Shown: in pieces, positions 39,541 to 40,261 of the stretch
Position numbering within the stretch: position 1 is the stretch's first letter
How the letters are laid out: the number at the start of each line of letters is the position of its first letter
Source of the DNA: Myxococcales bacterium
GTDB taxonomy: Bacteria; Myxococcota_A; Polyangia; Palsa-1104
Assembly: GCA_003170275.1 (NCBI GenBank)
Contig: PNAM01000046.1
Coordinates: forward strand, 64,863-105,123
Direction: 5' to 3'
DNA length: 40,261 nt
Position numbers and translations under genes: made by a program
The notes under the pieces: model-generated
Told to the model about the DNA's origin: nothing
The model's database searches: none
The model's input: the letters and a program-made list of their open reading frames with translations, nothing else

Positions 39541-40218
39541 TCAGGCCCCCATCGCCTCGACCACCGACAACAGCAGCTCCTTGAGGAGCCGATGCGCTTC
39601 GGGGCGCATCGAGGTGAACTCGAGCCCGACGCGATAGACGGTCAGGTCGTCCTTGACCAGCGGGCGCTGGTTGACGATGCGCGCGTGCAGGATCAGCAGC
39701 TCGCCGCCGCCCAGGTCAGGGACGGTGATGTCGATCTCCTCGTAGAGCACCAGCGGCTCGGCGACCGTCATGAGCAGCCCGCCGGTCGAGATGTCCTCGA
39801 GGATCGCGCGCAGATCGTCGAGCTGACCGAAGCGGATCTCGATGCGCCGCGCCACTCGCGGGTGCGCGCGCCGCCCGCCGCCCGAGGTCGACAGCAGCAC
39901 CTCGATGAGATCGAGCAGCGCCTGTTGCATGGCCGGCTCGACCAGGTCGAAGCGCACCGCGAAGGTGTGCGCCTGACCGGGCCCCAGCGTGTGACGGATG
40001 ACCTGCGCCATCACCGCGATCTCGGCGCCGTCGAGCGACGGCAGGAACAGCTCGAGCGTCTCACCGACGGCGCCCACCGATGCGGCCACCTCGAAGCGCG
40101 CGCCGCCCTTGGAAAGATCCTTGAGCTCCGCCTCGACCATCTTGCCGGCGGGCGTGGAGACTTCGATCTTCGTCGAGACGTGGATTCGCGCGTGAACCCG
40201 CTGCTCGGGGCCGGACAT
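39541..40218 (-). CDS. Tandem PilZ-domain protein (two c-di-GMP binding motifs)
   Basis: 225 residues with two PilZ domains and little else. Domain 1 (about 5-105) has RVHAR (RxxxR) and DLSKGG (DxSxxG). Domain 2 (about 114-220) has RAHPR and DISTGG. Both motif pairs are intact, so binding of two c-di-GMP sites is likely. No catalytic or membrane part is seen; such proteins transmit c-di-GMP level to a partner. The neighbour gene with a pilin-like domain is convergent, 3 bp away, and a link to pilus control is only suggestive. No clear Shine-Dalgarno is seen at the ATG; 43 bp remain to the window edge and hold nothing notable. Confidence 0.88.
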   Translation of the reverse strand: MSGPEQRVHARIHVSTKIEVSTPAGKMVEAELKDLSKGGARFEVAASVGAVGETLELFLPSLDGAEIAVMAQVIRHTLGPGQAHTFAVRFDLVEPAMQQALLDLIEVLLSTSGGGRRAHPRVARRIEIRFGQLDDLRAILEDISTGGLLMTVAEPLVLYEEIDITVPDLGGGELLILHARIVNQRPLVKDDLTVYRVGLEFTSMRPEAHRLLKELLLSVVEAMGA

Positions 40219-40261
40219 CGCGCGCTACGTTAACACAGTCGCCCTTCCACACGCCGTCAGG

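Overview
The window is high-GC (my rough impression is close to 70% G+C) bacterial chromosome, densely coding on both strands. It most resembles a member of the Myxococcota (the former myxobacterial delta-proteobacteria). Pointers are a secreted trypsin-like protease with a MYXO-CTERM-like tail, PilZ proteins of the myxobacterial type, a kinase/AAA/repeat regulator, many Cys-rich or FG-GAP lipoproteins, and a pilin-like domain of delta-proteobacterial style. I see no phage, transposase, integrase, CRISPR array or plasmid function; this looks like ordinary chromosome with several unusual proteins.

Layout. 1-3.2 kb: the 3' end of a glycerol-3-phosphate acyltransferase gene, then (minus strand) a PP2C phosphatase/cyclic-nucleotide-binding fusion and a tandem thioredoxin-fold protein. 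3.3-5.8 kb: a large FG-GAP/CARDB lipoprotein. 5.8-11.3 kb: a tight minus-strand cytochrome-oxidase biogenesis operon (cupredoxin-like lipoprotein, ctaA, ctaB, ABC-2 ATPase and permease, SCO, DUF420/CtaM-like); from ctaA on, every junction overlaps. 11.3-13.6 kb: a ThDP-dependent lyase/synthase and a histidine-phosphatase-fold protein whose catalytic His is Asn. 13.6-13.9 kb: a two-tRNA unit (Gln-CTG, Glu-CTC) with a promoter and a strong terminator. 13.99-19.5 kb: an unrecognised 607-aa secreted protein, an SDR, signal peptidase I coupled to a C39-like protease, and an acyl-CoA-dehydrogenase-like protein. 19.5-23.2 kb: response regulator, hybrid-input histidine kinase and a YdjM-like membrane protein. 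23.3-27 kb: a giant Ser/Thr kinase-ATPase. 27-31 kb: M1 aminopeptidase and an EXORDIUM-like lipoprotein. 31.4-35.6 kb: serine protease, a small membrane protein with a cytosolic domain, a PilZ protein, a 65-aa membrane protein and a DUF885 peptidase. 35.7-37.1 kb: ECF sigma, membrane anti-sigma candidate and Spy/CnrX-like periplasmic protein. 37.1-40.2 kb: nadA, a secreted protein carrying a leaderless pilin-like domain, and a tandem PilZ protein.

How the parts relate. The cta operon should make heme A and deliver copper for an aa3-type oxidase whose structural genes lie outside the window; an ABC-2 exporter is embedded in it. The histidine kinase, response regulator and acyl-CoA-dehydrogenase-like gene form one minus-strand unit. 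The sigma/anti-sigma/periplasmic-sensor trio has the layout of CnrYXH-like envelope-sensing switches. The best candidates for something undescribed are the pilin-domain fusion at 38164-39537, the sigma/anti-sigma/Spy-like trio, the ABC exporter inside the cta operon, the two-component system joined to a base-less acyl-CoA-dehydrogenase homologue, and the unrecognised 607-aa protein. All functional statements come from reading motifs by eye; no database search was run.
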